DNA of 64,000 nucleotides from Paenibacillus sp. FSL H7-0737 (GTDB lineage: Bacteria; Bacillota; Bacilli; Paenibacillales; Paenibacillaceae). The notes under the pieces are model-generated. The model saw nothing but the letters and a program-made list of their open reading frames with translations, was not told the DNA's origin and made no database searches. Positions 29,142 to 37,952 of this stretch are shown one piece after another; positions within the stretch are counted from its first letter, which is position 1, and each line of letters begins with the position of its first letter. A program made the position numbers and the translations under genes. The stretch lies in the NCBI RefSeq assembly GCF_000758545.1, contig NZ_CP009279.1, positions 3,410,001 through 3,474,000 on the forward strand, in the 5' to 3' direction.

Positions 29142-30119
29142 CTAAATTTTAACGCTGACTTCTCCATTTGAAAGATATTCCTCGTCACCATTTTCATATC
29201 TGACTTTCAGATGGCAATCGTTATCGATATCAATGGCTGTTGCCTTAAGCTGTTCATTATTCTTTATCACTGTTACGGGTTTACCAAGTGAAATTAACCG
29301 TTTTCTATATTCGGAAAGAAACAATCTGTCCGTTAATTGCTCATAATATCCCATGAAATTGTTCAGTACTTCTGCTACCAGTCGGTTGCGGAGATCACCA
29401 TAAGAACTGTTTTCAGAAATTACAGTTGTTGCAATCTCAGTAAGGTCGTTAGGAAAGCCGTCGGAAGGTAGCGCTACATTGATACCAATACCAAGAGCGG
29501 CATAATCAAGCCAGCCGTTTTCCAGCGACACGGATGCTTCGGTAAGGATCCCGCATACCTTTTTTCCCTCCATAAAAACATCATTCACCCATTTAATCTG
29601 CGTTTCTTTACCGGATACGCTCTCGATGGAAAGGGCGACTGCAACAGCGGCGCAAGTAGTCAGCAGAGCGGAATCTGTTGCTGACAGCTTGGGACGCAGC
29701 AGGATACTCATATAGATACCCGTTCCTGGTGGAGAAAAGAATTTTCGGCCCATTCTCCCGCGTCCAGCGGTCTGTTCTTCGGAAAGGATCACCTTACCCT
29801 CAGCTTCTCCATTTGAGGCAAGACTTTTTACTGCTTCATTCGTTGAAGATAGTGTCTTAAAGACTTCTAAACGTAACTTTTGCCCCTGGGTATCCAGATA
29901 TTTTGAAATTGCACTTGCAGATAGGATATCTGTTTGAGGTGACATGGAATATCCTTTATTAGTTACAGCTTGTATGGAATATCCGTCAGTCTGTAACGAT
30001 TTTATGGCTTTCCAGACAGCGCTGCGCGTCACGGATAACTGAACGGCTATTTCCTCGCCAGAAAAGTATTCACCCTTATTACTGTCGAGCAAGGCAAGAA
30101 TATGTTCTTTTACTGTCAT
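29142..30119 (-). CDS. birA: BirA, biotin-protein ligase and biotin operon repressor
   Basis: A 325-residue bifunctional protein of the usual length. The N-terminal winged helix (FSGEEIAVQLSVTRSAVWKAIKSLQTDGYSI) binds DNA; the ligase core shows GRGRMGRKFFSPPGTGIYMSILLRP and KWVNDVFMEGKKVCGILTE, which bind biotinyl-AMP. It joins biotin to carboxylases and, as holorepressor, shuts off biotin genes. ATG 30119 has GGAGG nine bases upstream; a longer frame has no such site. It is divergent from bioY with a BirA operator between. Confidence 0.93.
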   Translation of the reverse strand: MTVKEHILALLDSNKGEYFSGEEIAVQLSVTRSAVWKAIKSLQTDGYSIQAVTNKGYSMSPQTDILSASAISKYLDTQGQKLRLEVFKTLSSTNEAVKSLASNGEAEGKVILSEEQTAGRGRMGRKFFSPPGTGIYMSILLRPKLSATDSALLTTCAAVAVALSIESVSGKETQIKWVNDVFMEGKKVCGILTEASVSLENGWLDYAALGIGINVALPSDGFPNDLTEIATTVISENSSYGDLRNRLVAEVLNNFMGYYEQLTDRLFLSEYRKRLISLGKPVTVIKNNEQLKATAIDIDNDCHLKVRYENGDEEYLSNGEVSVKI

Positions 30120-30248
30120 GAACTTAAACCTCCAAAAGTATAACTCTCCGACCAAAACCCATTGAATATAATAACATCCAACGATTGCGACTGAATACTC
30201 TAATTCTATATAACAATTGGAAAAACTCAAGCTTGGTATTTCATTCTA

Positions 30249-30302
30249 TTGTGAACTATAAATTAATTTTTGGTTTACAATCATGAATATCTCCATTATA
30301 AT
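30249..30302 (+). promoter_or_regulatory. BirA operator overlapping the bioY promoter
   Basis: TTGTGAACT-N14-GGTTTACAA (30249-30280) matches the known bacterial BirA operator; the right arm is identical to the Escherichia coli half-site. The -35 TTTACA (30274-30279) lies in the right arm, and TATAAT (30297-30302) follows after 17 bases, so BirA binding would block RNA polymerase. Confidence 0.85.
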
Positions 30303-30366
30303 TCAGCTTACTGGACGTATTTACTAACCAGAATACAATTATTTATATCCAATGGAGGTCAATTTT

Positions 30367-30918
30367 TTGAAGACAAAAGAACTTATTTATGCTGCATTAT
30401 TCGCAGCACTTATCGCGGTGCTGGGCATGATTCCACCCATCCCCCTCGGCTTCATCCCCGTTCCGATCACTGCCCAGACGCTTGGCGTCATGTTAGCTGG
30501 ATGTTTTCTGGGGAAACGGATGGGCGCCCTCAGTCTAGTCATTTTCATCGTTCTGGTAGCCATTGGACTGCCTGTACTGACTGGTGGCCGCGGCGGAATC
30601 GCAGTGCTCATTGGTCCTTCTGCAGGATACATATTTAGCTTCCCTATCGCGGCCGGCCTTATCGGCTGGTATTCTGAAAAAATCTGGCCGAAGGTCCGAA
30701 CTTGGAAGCTGATAGCGATCAACATAATCTTTGGTGTATTACTAGTGAGTCTGATTGGTGCACCAGTCATGGCATTAATAACCAATACGTCGATCTGGGC
30801 TGGACTTGTCGGAGCGTTAGCCTTTCTTCCGGGGGACATCATCAAAGCCGTTATAGCAGCCGTCATAACGATGCAGCTGAAAGCAATTAGCCCTATTGAA
30901 GAAAAAACACAAATATAA
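30367..30918 (+). CDS. bioY: BioY, biotin transporter substrate-specific component
   Basis: A 183-residue protein with six membrane helices, the S-component of an ECF-type biotin importer. The family motif region is LLxPxTAQTL-like (IPVPITAQTLGVMLAGCFLGKRMGALSL) followed by GLPVLTGGRGGIAVLIGPSAGYIFSFP. The TTG at 30367 is taken as start because GGAGG lies eight bases upstream; an ATG 15 bases earlier would contain that site. The energising module must be encoded elsewhere. BirA control is evident from the operator. Confidence 0.92.
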   Translation: MKTKELIYAALFAALIAVLGMIPPIPLGFIPVPITAQTLGVMLAGCFLGKRMGALSLVIFIVLVAIGLPVLTGGRGGIAVLIGPSAGYIFSFPIAAGLIGWYSEKIWPKVRTWKLIAINIIFGVLLVSLIGAPVMALITNTSIWAGLVGALAFLPGDIIKAVIAAVITMQLKAISPIEEKTQI

Positions 30919-30926
30919 AGTGATTT

Positions 30927-30958
30927 AAAACTCGGGTAAATGAAACCCGAGTTTTTTT
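30927..30958 (+). terminator. Rho-independent terminator of bioY
   Basis: Arms AAAACTCGGGT and ACCCGAGTTTT with a long T-run. Confidence 0.9.
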
Positions 30959-31038
30959 ATTGAAAAATAATATGGTTATAGATGTGAATTTGTTTATACT
31001 ATAAAAATTAAAATGAAATTGAAATAGGGTGGATAACA

Positions 31039-32472
31039 ATGGATAAGGGATTTAATTTAGCTAGCCAACTATTAACGCTGCTTGATACAGAACAAAGATG
31101 GTTTACCTTAGCCGAAGTAGAAAAAAGTTTAGGGATCTCAGATAAGACAATACGGAAGATGGTGGAGGAAATCAGTAAGCAACTACCCTCTACTGTAACC
31201 ATTGAAGTTTCTAGAGGTAAGGGAATCGTTCTTCTACGTGATGGGCAAAGTACGATAAGTGAAGTGATTTCTTCTATGTTCAGACAAACCATTTTTTATC
31301 GGCTGATGCATTTATTGTTTACGAATGCTGGTCAAATGTCTGTGGAGGAGCTTTCTGAAGCCATGTTTATGAGTACCTCGTCTTTGAAGAAGCTAATTGT
31401 AGAATTAAATAATAATGATCTAAAAGCGTATAAGTTACGCATTAGTTACTCTACACCTGTGATCAAAGGGAATGAAATGAATATTCGATATTTTTATTGG
31501 AATTTATATTGTGATGCGTATGAGTTTACAGGATGGCCCTTTGCGAATATCGATTTTGCTTATATAAATCAGTTGATCACAAATATAGAGATTGAGAATA
31601 ACATTGTATATTTTATCAATTCCAAAAGGAAATTGTCCTTTTTGTTGGCAATTGTAATAGAAAGAGCTGGGAAAGGAAATTGTGTAACCATCGACGAAAA
31701 TGCATACCCCTGGGAAAAGGGAATGTTTTATATACCAGTGAGAGCCATAGCAGAGCGTCTTGAAGAAAAGCTGTCCATCGAATTTCCAAAGAGTGAAATA
31801 TTCTTTATGCAATCCATGGTTAGTCTCAGCCAATATCATTATTATGAAGGGTCAGAGATCACTCCGATTAAAGAAGTCGAATTACACAAGAATAAAGAAG
31901 AATATCAAATGGGGAATCTGCTTCTAATGTTGTTGGCAAAGGTATACCCGAACTTGGATATGCATGAACGATTTATCTTGGAGATTTACGGGTTCTTTGA
32001 CAAGTTATTAATCGAAAATGCCATTCCGGAATGGATGATGATTTCGAAAAGTCATTTAACAACATATGTAGAGCAGGAGTGCCAGCAGATTTATCAAGAA
32101 ATGCAAACCTGTATGCAAACGTGGAATAAAACTTACCCTTCCGTTCTCTTCAATAATTTTCATTTAACAAAACTAACCTTAATTGTCCGCTCGAGTTTAC
32201 GTTATAAGAGTAAGAGGGCTTTCTTAGTGATCGGGGAGGAATTTTCAATTCGTCATTACATAGCAGATTTGATAAAGAAGGAAATAGGGGATCAGTTGAT
32301 CCTTAATACCTCCATTATGAAAGGGCTAACCGACGAGATCATGCAGCAAAATAATATTGATCTTGTCATTAGTAATATCCCGGTTGCACTAAAGACCGTG
32401 CCTGTTGTTATTATTTCTACGATCCCTTCTAAAAGAGATTTGGACAATATCCGTAAAGAATTGCTTTTATAA
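31039..32472 (+). CDS. Mga/BglG-type multidomain transcriptional regulator
   Basis: A 477-residue protein. The N-terminus has two helix-turn-helix units (ISDKTIRKMVEEISKQL; MSVEELSEAMFMSTSSLKKLIVELNN), as in Mga and AtxA. The middle is helical and PRD-like, and the C-terminal ~90 residues (KRAFLVIGEEFSIRHYIADLIKKEIGDQL..VISNIPV) look like an EIIB fold without the phosphorylatable Cys. It stands 161 bases before the nucleoside genes on the same strand and is the likely regulator of them. GGGTGG is the presumed ribosome-binding site. Confidence 0.7.
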   Translation: MDKGFNLASQLLTLLDTEQRWFTLAEVEKSLGISDKTIRKMVEEISKQLPSTVTIEVSRGKGIVLLRDGQSTISEVISSMFRQTIFYRLMHLLFTNAGQMSVEELSEAMFMSTSSLKKLIVELNNNDLKAYKLRISYSTPVIKGNEMNIRYFYWNLYCDAYEFTGWPFANIDFAYINQLITNIEIENNIVYFINSKRKLSFLLAIVIERAGKGNCVTIDENAYPWEKGMFYIPVRAIAERLEEKLSIEFPKSEIFFMQSMVSLSQYHYYEGSEITPIKEVELHKNKEEYQMGNLLLMLLAKVYPNLDMHERFILEIYGFFDKLLIENAIPEWMMISKSHLTTYVEQECQQIYQEMQTCMQTWNKTYPSVLFNNFHLTKLTLIVRSSLRYKSKRAFLVIGEEFSIRHYIADLIKKEIGDQLILNTSIMKGLTDEIMQQNNIDLVISNIPVALKTVPVVIISTIPSKRDLDNIRKELLL

Positions 32473-32633
32473 TTTGACCAATTATTTTCCGTTACCTACG
32501 TAAGTTTTTGGTCTAGTTTGTAATGTTAAAAAACCTTATGCTCAATCTAGTTTCGAAACTGATTTTACTTGAGGCCAAGTGGAAAGCGATTTCGGTAAAC
32601 CTCAGTTTACTATTAGAAGTTGGAGGAAGAACT

Positions 32634-33341
32634 ATGAGTAGGCATTTAGGTGCAAATAAGGGAGAAATAGCAGAGCGCGTTTTGCTCCCAGGAGATCCTT
32701 TACGTGCAAAATTTGTAGCAGAACACTTTTTAGAGGGGGCTAATTGTTATAACGAAGTAAGAGGGATGTATGGATACACTGGATTATATAAGGGTGTACC
32801 GGTGTCGGTTCAGGGGACAGGGATGGGAAATCCATCGATGAGTATCTATGCTACAGAATTGATCGTCGATTATGAAGTTAAGAAATTGATTCGCATTGGT
32901 ACATGTGGTGCGATGCAAAGTGAAATTAATATCCGCGATATTATAATAGCCCAAGCGGTGTCTTCAGACAGTAATATGACGGAGAAGATCTTTCATGGTT
33001 GTAATTTTGCACCTACAGCAGATTTTTCATTGTTAATGAAAGCGTATCAACAAGCACAAGCTAAAAATGCAAATGTTTTTGTTGGTAACATTTATAATTC
33101 TGATGAATTTTATCGTGAAAATTTAGATCGACTTCACAAGTTTATGGATTTTGGTGTATTAGCAGTAGAAATGGAAAGTACAGCCCTATACACTTTAGCC
33201 GCTAAATATGGTGTAAAAGCGTTATCGATTTTAACAGTCGGCAGTCAATTGCTAAGACAGGAACACCTGACTCATAAAGAAAGTGAACAATCTTTTTATG
33301 AAATGGTCGAAATAGCCCTTAACACAGTCATTGATGGCTGA
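32634..33341 (+). CDS. DeoD-family nucleoside phosphorylase with altered catalytic residues
   Basis: A 235-residue hexameric-type purine nucleoside phosphorylase homologue, colinear with DeoD. Phosphate and ribose sites are kept: His4, LLPGDPLRAKF, NEVRGMYGYTG, RIGTCGAM and VEMESTALY. The catalytic Asp204 and its partner Arg217 of the E. coli enzyme are both Ser here (LTVGSQLLRQEHLTHKESEQSF instead of LTVSDH..ERQ). The base-binding loop is therefore different, and the substrate may not be adenosine, inosine or guanosine. ATG 32634 has TTGGAGGAAG upstream. An inverted repeat GTAAAC-CTCA-GTTTAC (32595-32610) lies just before that site. Operon with the two permease genes that follow. Confidence 0.85.
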   Translation: MSRHLGANKGEIAERVLLPGDPLRAKFVAEHFLEGANCYNEVRGMYGYTGLYKGVPVSVQGTGMGNPSMSIYATELIVDYEVKKLIRIGTCGAMQSEINIRDIIIAQAVSSDSNMTEKIFHGCNFAPTADFSLLMKAYQQAQAKNANVFVGNIYNSDEFYRENLDRLHKFMDFGVLAVEMESTALYTLAAKYGVKALSILTVGSQLLRQEHLTHKESEQSFYEMVEIALNTVIDG

Positions 33342-33344
33342 TTT

Positions 33345-34691
33345 ATGGATAAGAGCAGTGTTGTTAGAAAAGAGAGTGAGAAAGAAATGAAGGTAATACT
33401 GTCAGGATTGCAGTGGATGATTTTTATGATCGCTGGTGCAATTGCTGCACCCATTGCTATCGCAGATTTATATAACTTAACACCCATAGAGACTTCCGGG
33501 CTTATCCAGAGCACAATGATTACTTTAGGGATAGCTGGATTTTTACAAGACCTGATGGGTCATAAATTCCCTATCCATGAAGGTCCGGCAGGGTTATGGT
33601 GGAGCATTTTTACGATTTACGCAAGTTTAGTGGGGGGGCTTTATTCTTCTAACAATGGTGCTTTACAAGCTTTAAGTGGGGCAATGATCATTAGCGGTGT
33701 GTTATTTATCCTAATTTCAGCATTTAAGCTAATGGATAAAATCGCTCGTCTATTTACTCCCACCATCACTTTTATTTATTTACTTTTATTGATCTTTCAA
33801 TTAAGTGGATCTTTTATGAAAGGGATGATGGGGATTACCATAGCCCACACCACGTTAGATGTTAAAGTATTCATCCTTAGTGTGATTGTGGTTTGCATTA
33901 CCTTTTGGTTAGGAAAAAGTCGCTTTGTAGTACTCAGCCAGTTTTCAATCATTTTCAGTATATTGATAGGCTGCCTATTATTTATTATCTGCGGTAATAT
34001 ACCAGTGTTTTCTCATGCGGATACTCTATTTAAGCTTCCGAAAATATTCCCATTTGGCAGACCTCAATTCGATGCTGGGACAATCACTACTGCATTTTTA
34101 TTAACGCTGTTATTAATAACCAATGCAGTTGCGTCGATCCGTTTGATGGAGACCGTTATGAAACAAAAGCAAGTGGATCATCATCGTTATTTGCGCGCCG
34201 GGTTTACTTCTGGAATTACGCATCTTATTAGTGGCGGTTTAGGAGCGGTCGGTTCTGTCCCTATCTCGGGAGCGGCGGGATATGTTGAACAAACAGGGAT
34301 GAAGGAGCGCAGATCATTTTTAATTGGATGTTGCTTTGTGATCTCAATATCCTTATTTCCGCCAATGATGAATGTTATATCAGCGATTCCAGCTCCCATA
34401 GGCTATTCCGTTACCTTCGTCATTTTTGTGAAGATGGTCGGACTAGCGCTAAAGGAATTGAAGAAGGTCATTCATGAAGAACGAACATTTATCGTTAGTG
34501 GAATTTCCCTTTTAGTGGGTGTGGGATTAATGTTTATCCCTTCATCAGCTACGGCCCATTTATCTCCGATCGTGATAGCCATTTTAAATAATGGATTAAT
34601 ATGCGGAAGTCTGTTGGCGATTATTTTGGAACAAGGGTTAATGTGGAAAGATGCATTTCGATATGAGGATTCCAAGAAAATTAACCGATAA
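33345..34691 (+). CDS. NCS2-type nucleobase permease
   Basis: A 448-residue membrane protein with 12-14 segments. The region GGLGAVGSVPISGAAGYVEQTGMKERRS (about residues 300-327) corresponds to the substrate-binding motif of nucleobase-ascorbate transporters, and the N-terminal GAIAAPIAIADLY fits the group. It probably imports or exports a purine or pyrimidine base by proton symport. It begins three bases after the phosphorylase stop; an in-frame ATG at 33387 with GAGAGTGAG nearby is an alternative start. Translationally coupled to the phosphorylase gene. Confidence 0.8.
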   Translation: MDKSSVVRKESEKEMKVILSGLQWMIFMIAGAIAAPIAIADLYNLTPIETSGLIQSTMITLGIAGFLQDLMGHKFPIHEGPAGLWWSIFTIYASLVGGLYSSNNGALQALSGAMIISGVLFILISAFKLMDKIARLFTPTITFIYLLLLIFQLSGSFMKGMMGITIAHTTLDVKVFILSVIVVCITFWLGKSRFVVLSQFSIIFSILIGCLLFIICGNIPVFSHADTLFKLPKIFPFGRPQFDAGTITTAFLLTLLLITNAVASIRLMETVMKQKQVDHHRYLRAGFTSGITHLISGGLGAVGSVPISGAAGYVEQTGMKERRSFLIGCCFVISISLFPPMMNVISAIPAPIGYSVTFVIFVKMVGLALKELKKVIHEERTFIVSGISLLVGVGLMFIPSSATAHLSPIVIAILNNGLICGSLLAIILEQGLMWKDAFRYEDSKKINR

Positions 34692-34706
34692 TTTGGAGGG
34701 CTAAAA

Positions 34707-35888
34707 ATGCATTATCTAATTTCTATTGCTGGTTTGGTTATTGTTCTATTACTGGCATGGCTAGGAAGTAACAATAAGAAAAAGATTAAATATCGACCAA
34801 TCATTGTAATGATTGCTATTCAGATCGGTTTGGGATTAATTATACTAAAAACAAGTATAGGTGAATTCTTAATTAAAGGGTTTGCCGATAGTTTTGCAAA
34901 ATTACTTGGATACGCCAATGAAGGGACTGACTTTGTTTTTGGTGGGATTGCAAATGAAGGGGCCCATACATTTTTCCTTTATGTTTTGATGCCAATAGTT
35001 TTTATGTCGGCATTAATTGGGATATTGCAGCATTACAAAATTCTCCCGTTCATTATCAAGTATATTGGTTTGGTACTAAGTAAAATTAATGGCATGGGCA
35101 AATTGGAGTCTTATAATGCAGTTGCAGCCGCAATTGTAGGACAAAATGAAGTGTTTATTTCGGTGAAAAACCAGCTTGGATTATTACCAAAACATCGCTT
35201 ATATACATTATGTGCGTCTGCAATGTCGACGGTATCCATGTCAATTGTTGGTTCATATATGACGATGCTAGAACCTCGGTATGTTGTAGCTGCATTGATA
35301 TTAAACCTATTTGGTGGATTCATCATTTCATCCATCATTAATCCGTATGAAGTTACACCTGAAGAAGATATTGTTGAAGTTCAGGTAGAAGAAAAACAAA
35401 CGTTTTTTGAAATGCTAGGCGAATATATTATGGATGGCTTTAAAGTAGCCATAGTAGTTGGTGTAATGTTGGTTGGTTTCGTTGGGATCATTGCATTAAT
35501 TAACGGGGTCTTCAGCGGAGTATTCGGTATCTCGTTTCAAGGAATTTTAGGGTATGTCTTTGCACCCATTGCCTTTCTTATCGGTGTCCCATGGCATGAA
35601 GCTGTTGATGCAGGCAGTATCATGGCGACAAAGCTTGTTGCGAATGAATTCGTTGCTATGCTTGACTTTGTTAAGATCCAAGATGGTTTAAGTGGGCGTA
35701 CTACAGCCATTGTCTCGGTTTTTCTAATCTCATTTGCTAACTTTGGGTCCATTGGTACCATTGTGGGTGCAGTGAAAGGCTTAAATGAAAAACAAGGGAA
35801 TATTGTGGCTCGATTTGGATTGAAACTGTTATTTGGCGCCACACTTGTAAGCGTTTTATCCGCTCTGATCATCGGTATCATTTTTTAG
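34707..35888 (+). CDS. nupC: NupC-type concentrative nucleoside transporter
   Basis: A 393-residue CNT protein. The family hallmark regions are present: FGGIANEGAHTFFLYVLMPIVFMSALIGIL, KINGMGKLESYNAVAAAIVGQNEVFISVK and the C-terminal VFLISFANFGSIGTIVGAVKGLNEKQGNIVARFGLKLL. It takes up nucleosides with protons or sodium. It starts 15 bases after the NCS2 gene with TTGGAGGG upstream. With the phosphorylase it gives uptake and cleavage of a nucleoside, while the NCS2 protein could move the freed base. Confidence 0.9.
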   Translation: MHYLISIAGLVIVLLLAWLGSNNKKKIKYRPIIVMIAIQIGLGLIILKTSIGEFLIKGFADSFAKLLGYANEGTDFVFGGIANEGAHTFFLYVLMPIVFMSALIGILQHYKILPFIIKYIGLVLSKINGMGKLESYNAVAAAIVGQNEVFISVKNQLGLLPKHRLYTLCASAMSTVSMSIVGSYMTMLEPRYVVAALILNLFGGFIISSIINPYEVTPEEDIVEVQVEEKQTFFEMLGEYIMDGFKVAIVVGVMLVGFVGIIALINGVFSGVFGISFQGILGYVFAPIAFLIGVPWHEAVDAGSIMATKLVANEFVAMLDFVKIQDGLSGRTTAIVSVFLISFANFGSIGTIVGAVKGLNEKQGNIVARFGLKLLFGATLVSVLSALIIGIIF

Positions 35889-35946
35889 TTAAACTTAGCG
35901 GATTTTCGTCATCGTTATGAATTCTGCACAAGACATCTTTGTATAT

Positions 35947-35976
35947 AAAAAGCCGCTTACTTAGCGGCTTTTTTTG
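35947..35976 (+). terminator. Rho-independent terminator
   Basis: Arms AAAAAGCCGCT and AGCGGCTTTTT with T-run, closing the nucleoside operon. Confidence 0.9.
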
Positions 35977-36097
35977 TTGTGATTATAGAACAATTATTAA
36001 GATAGGAAATAGTAATAAGAATAATTGATTATCAAATGGGTTAATTAAAGAAGAACCGCCAGTGTTTATTCTTTTTCCGAGTCAGATAGCAAAAGTA

Positions 36098-36158
36098 TTG
36101 ACAACCTGTATATACAGGTTTAAACTGTGTGAAGTGTTTGAACTTGTATATACAGGTT
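36098..36158 (+). promoter_or_regulatory. tre promoter with two TreR operators
   Basis: TTGACA (36098-36103) and TAAACT (36121-36126) are 17 bases apart, and the spacer is filled by the perfect 18-bp palindrome AACCTGTATATACAGGTT (36103-36120). A second site, AACTTGTATATACAGGTT, lies at 36141-36158, 38 bp away. The TTGTATATACAA core is that of the Bacillus TreR operator. Confidence 0.85.
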
Positions 36159-36198
36159 TAATATTTGACATAAAGTAATTCTTTTGGAGGTGTTCAAC

Positions 36199-37902
36199 TT
36201 GAGTCAGTCCCAGTATTCGGAGTGGTGGCGCCGGTCCACGGTGTATCAGGTGTACCCGAAGAGCTTTAAGGACACTACAGGCAACGGAACAGGAGATATT
36301 AAAGGACTTATTGAAAAATTAGATTATTTGCAGCAGCTTGGAATTGATATTGTCTGGTTACAGCCGGTCTATGTCTCGCCACAACATGATAACGGTTACG
36401 ATGTTGCGGATTATGAAAATATCAACCCGGATTTTGGTACGATGGAGGATTTCGAAGAGTTAGTACAGGAACTGCACAGACGTGAAATGAAGCTAATGAT
36501 CGATATCGTGGTTAACCATACTTCAACAGAACATGAGTGGTTCAAACAGTCCATTTCAAGCAGGAACAATTCCTATCGTGATTACTACATCTGGAAGGAC
36601 CCGGCTCCGGACGGTGGCTTACCCAACAATTGGCAGTCGAAGTTCGGAGGTCCTGCCTGGCAGTTTGATGAAGCTTCGGGACAATATTTTCTTACTCTCT
36701 TCGATAAAACCCAGGCCGATCTGAATTGGGAGAACGAGAAGGTACGTAGAGCAGTGAATGATATGATGCTATTCTGGGCTAAAAAGGGTGTCGACGGCTT
36801 CCGCATGGATGTAATTAATTTAATCTCCAAGGATCAACGCTTCCCTAACGATGACGGGAGTGTTCCACCGGGGGATGGACGCAAGTTCTATACTGACGGT
36901 CCACGGGTTCATGAATACATCAAAGCGATGTACGAAGAGGTATTTGGTCCGTATGAGATGGTGACGGTCGGAGAGATGTCCTCAACTACATTGGAGCATT
37001 GCATCCGATACTCGAGTCCTAAAGAGCGAGAATTTTCTATGACTTTCAATTTTCATCATTTAAAAGTTGATTATCCGAATGGACAGAAGTGGGAGCTAAT
37101 GCCCTATGATTTTGAGGCGATGAAAGGCTTGTTCACAGAGTGGCAGACCGGAATGCAGAAAGGTCGGGGCTGGAACGCATTATTTTTTAACAATCACGAT
37201 CAACCGCGTGCCCTCTCCAGATTCACTGATGATAAGGTCTACCGTATAGAGAGTGCCAAGCTGCTTGCAACAACTCTGCATGGCCTTCAGGGAACACCTT
37301 ATGTGTATCAGGGGGAAGAAATCGGGATGCCAAATCCGGTATGGAAGAGCATCGATGAGTTCCGTGACATTGAGTCACTGAATATGTACCGTATTTTGTG
37401 TGAACAAGGGAAAAGCCCTGAGACTGCCCTGAGTATTCTTCAGGAACGTTCACGGGACAATTCCCGTACGCCGATGCAGTGGGATGACAGCCGAAATGCC
37501 GGATTCACCACAGGTACTCCATGGCTGAAAGTTGATGAGCGGTATTCGGACATCAATGTGCAGAAGGAGCTAGCCAATCCCGATTCCATCTTCCATCATT
37601 ACCGCAAGCTGATTGCACTACGCAAGGAGTATGGGATATTCATTGAAGGTGTATTCAAGAGACTCGATGATGGTCATCCTGAAGTGTTCGCTTACGCCAG
37701 AACAGGTGATGGAGAGGCGCTTGTAGTGGTCTCGAACTTCAGCAGTAAAGAGATTACCTTCCGCTTTGAAGATAGTCACTGGGCAGAGTTATCATCAAGT
37801 GGTAAAGACGAGCTTCTGATTGGAAATACAACAGAAACACCTGAATTAACACAAGAGCTTCAGCTTAGTCCTTATGCTTCCTACATGTGGTTAATCCGCT
37901 AA
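36199..37902 (+). CDS. treA: TreA, trehalose-6-phosphate hydrolase (GH13)
   Basis: A 567-residue enzyme that splits trehalose-6-phosphate into glucose and glucose-6-phosphate. GH13 catalytic residues are seen in DGFRMDVIN (nucleophile Asp), VGEMSS (acid/base Glu) and NNHDQPR (transition-state Asp); WWRRSTVYQVYPKSFKDTTGNGTGDIKG opens the barrel. TTG 36199 is taken as start because GGAGG lies eight bases upstream. First gene of a tre operon under two TreR operators, followed by treP. Confidence 0.92.
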   Translation: MSQSQYSEWWRRSTVYQVYPKSFKDTTGNGTGDIKGLIEKLDYLQQLGIDIVWLQPVYVSPQHDNGYDVADYENINPDFGTMEDFEELVQELHRREMKLMIDIVVNHTSTEHEWFKQSISSRNNSYRDYYIWKDPAPDGGLPNNWQSKFGGPAWQFDEASGQYFLTLFDKTQADLNWENEKVRRAVNDMMLFWAKKGVDGFRMDVINLISKDQRFPNDDGSVPPGDGRKFYTDGPRVHEYIKAMYEEVFGPYEMVTVGEMSSTTLEHCIRYSSPKEREFSMTFNFHHLKVDYPNGQKWELMPYDFEAMKGLFTEWQTGMQKGRGWNALFFNNHDQPRALSRFTDDKVYRIESAKLLATTLHGLQGTPYVYQGEEIGMPNPVWKSIDEFRDIESLNMYRILCEQGKSPETALSILQERSRDNSRTPMQWDDSRNAGFTTGTPWLKVDERYSDINVQKELANPDSIFHHYRKLIALRKEYGIFIEGVFKRLDDGHPEVFAYARTGDGEALVVVSNFSSKEITFRFEDSHWAELSSSGKDELLIGNTTETPELTQELQLSPYASYMWLIR

Positions 37903-37952
37903 CGAGGTGTACTTGAGAAGGAGCACAAATCAATTATGTAAGGAGTGAAAAT

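Noticed and set aside
32523..32633. An upstream in-frame ATG giving the phosphorylase 37 extra residues
   Set aside because: DeoD proteins begin at M-S-x-H, and TTGGAGGAAG lies directly before ATG 32634.
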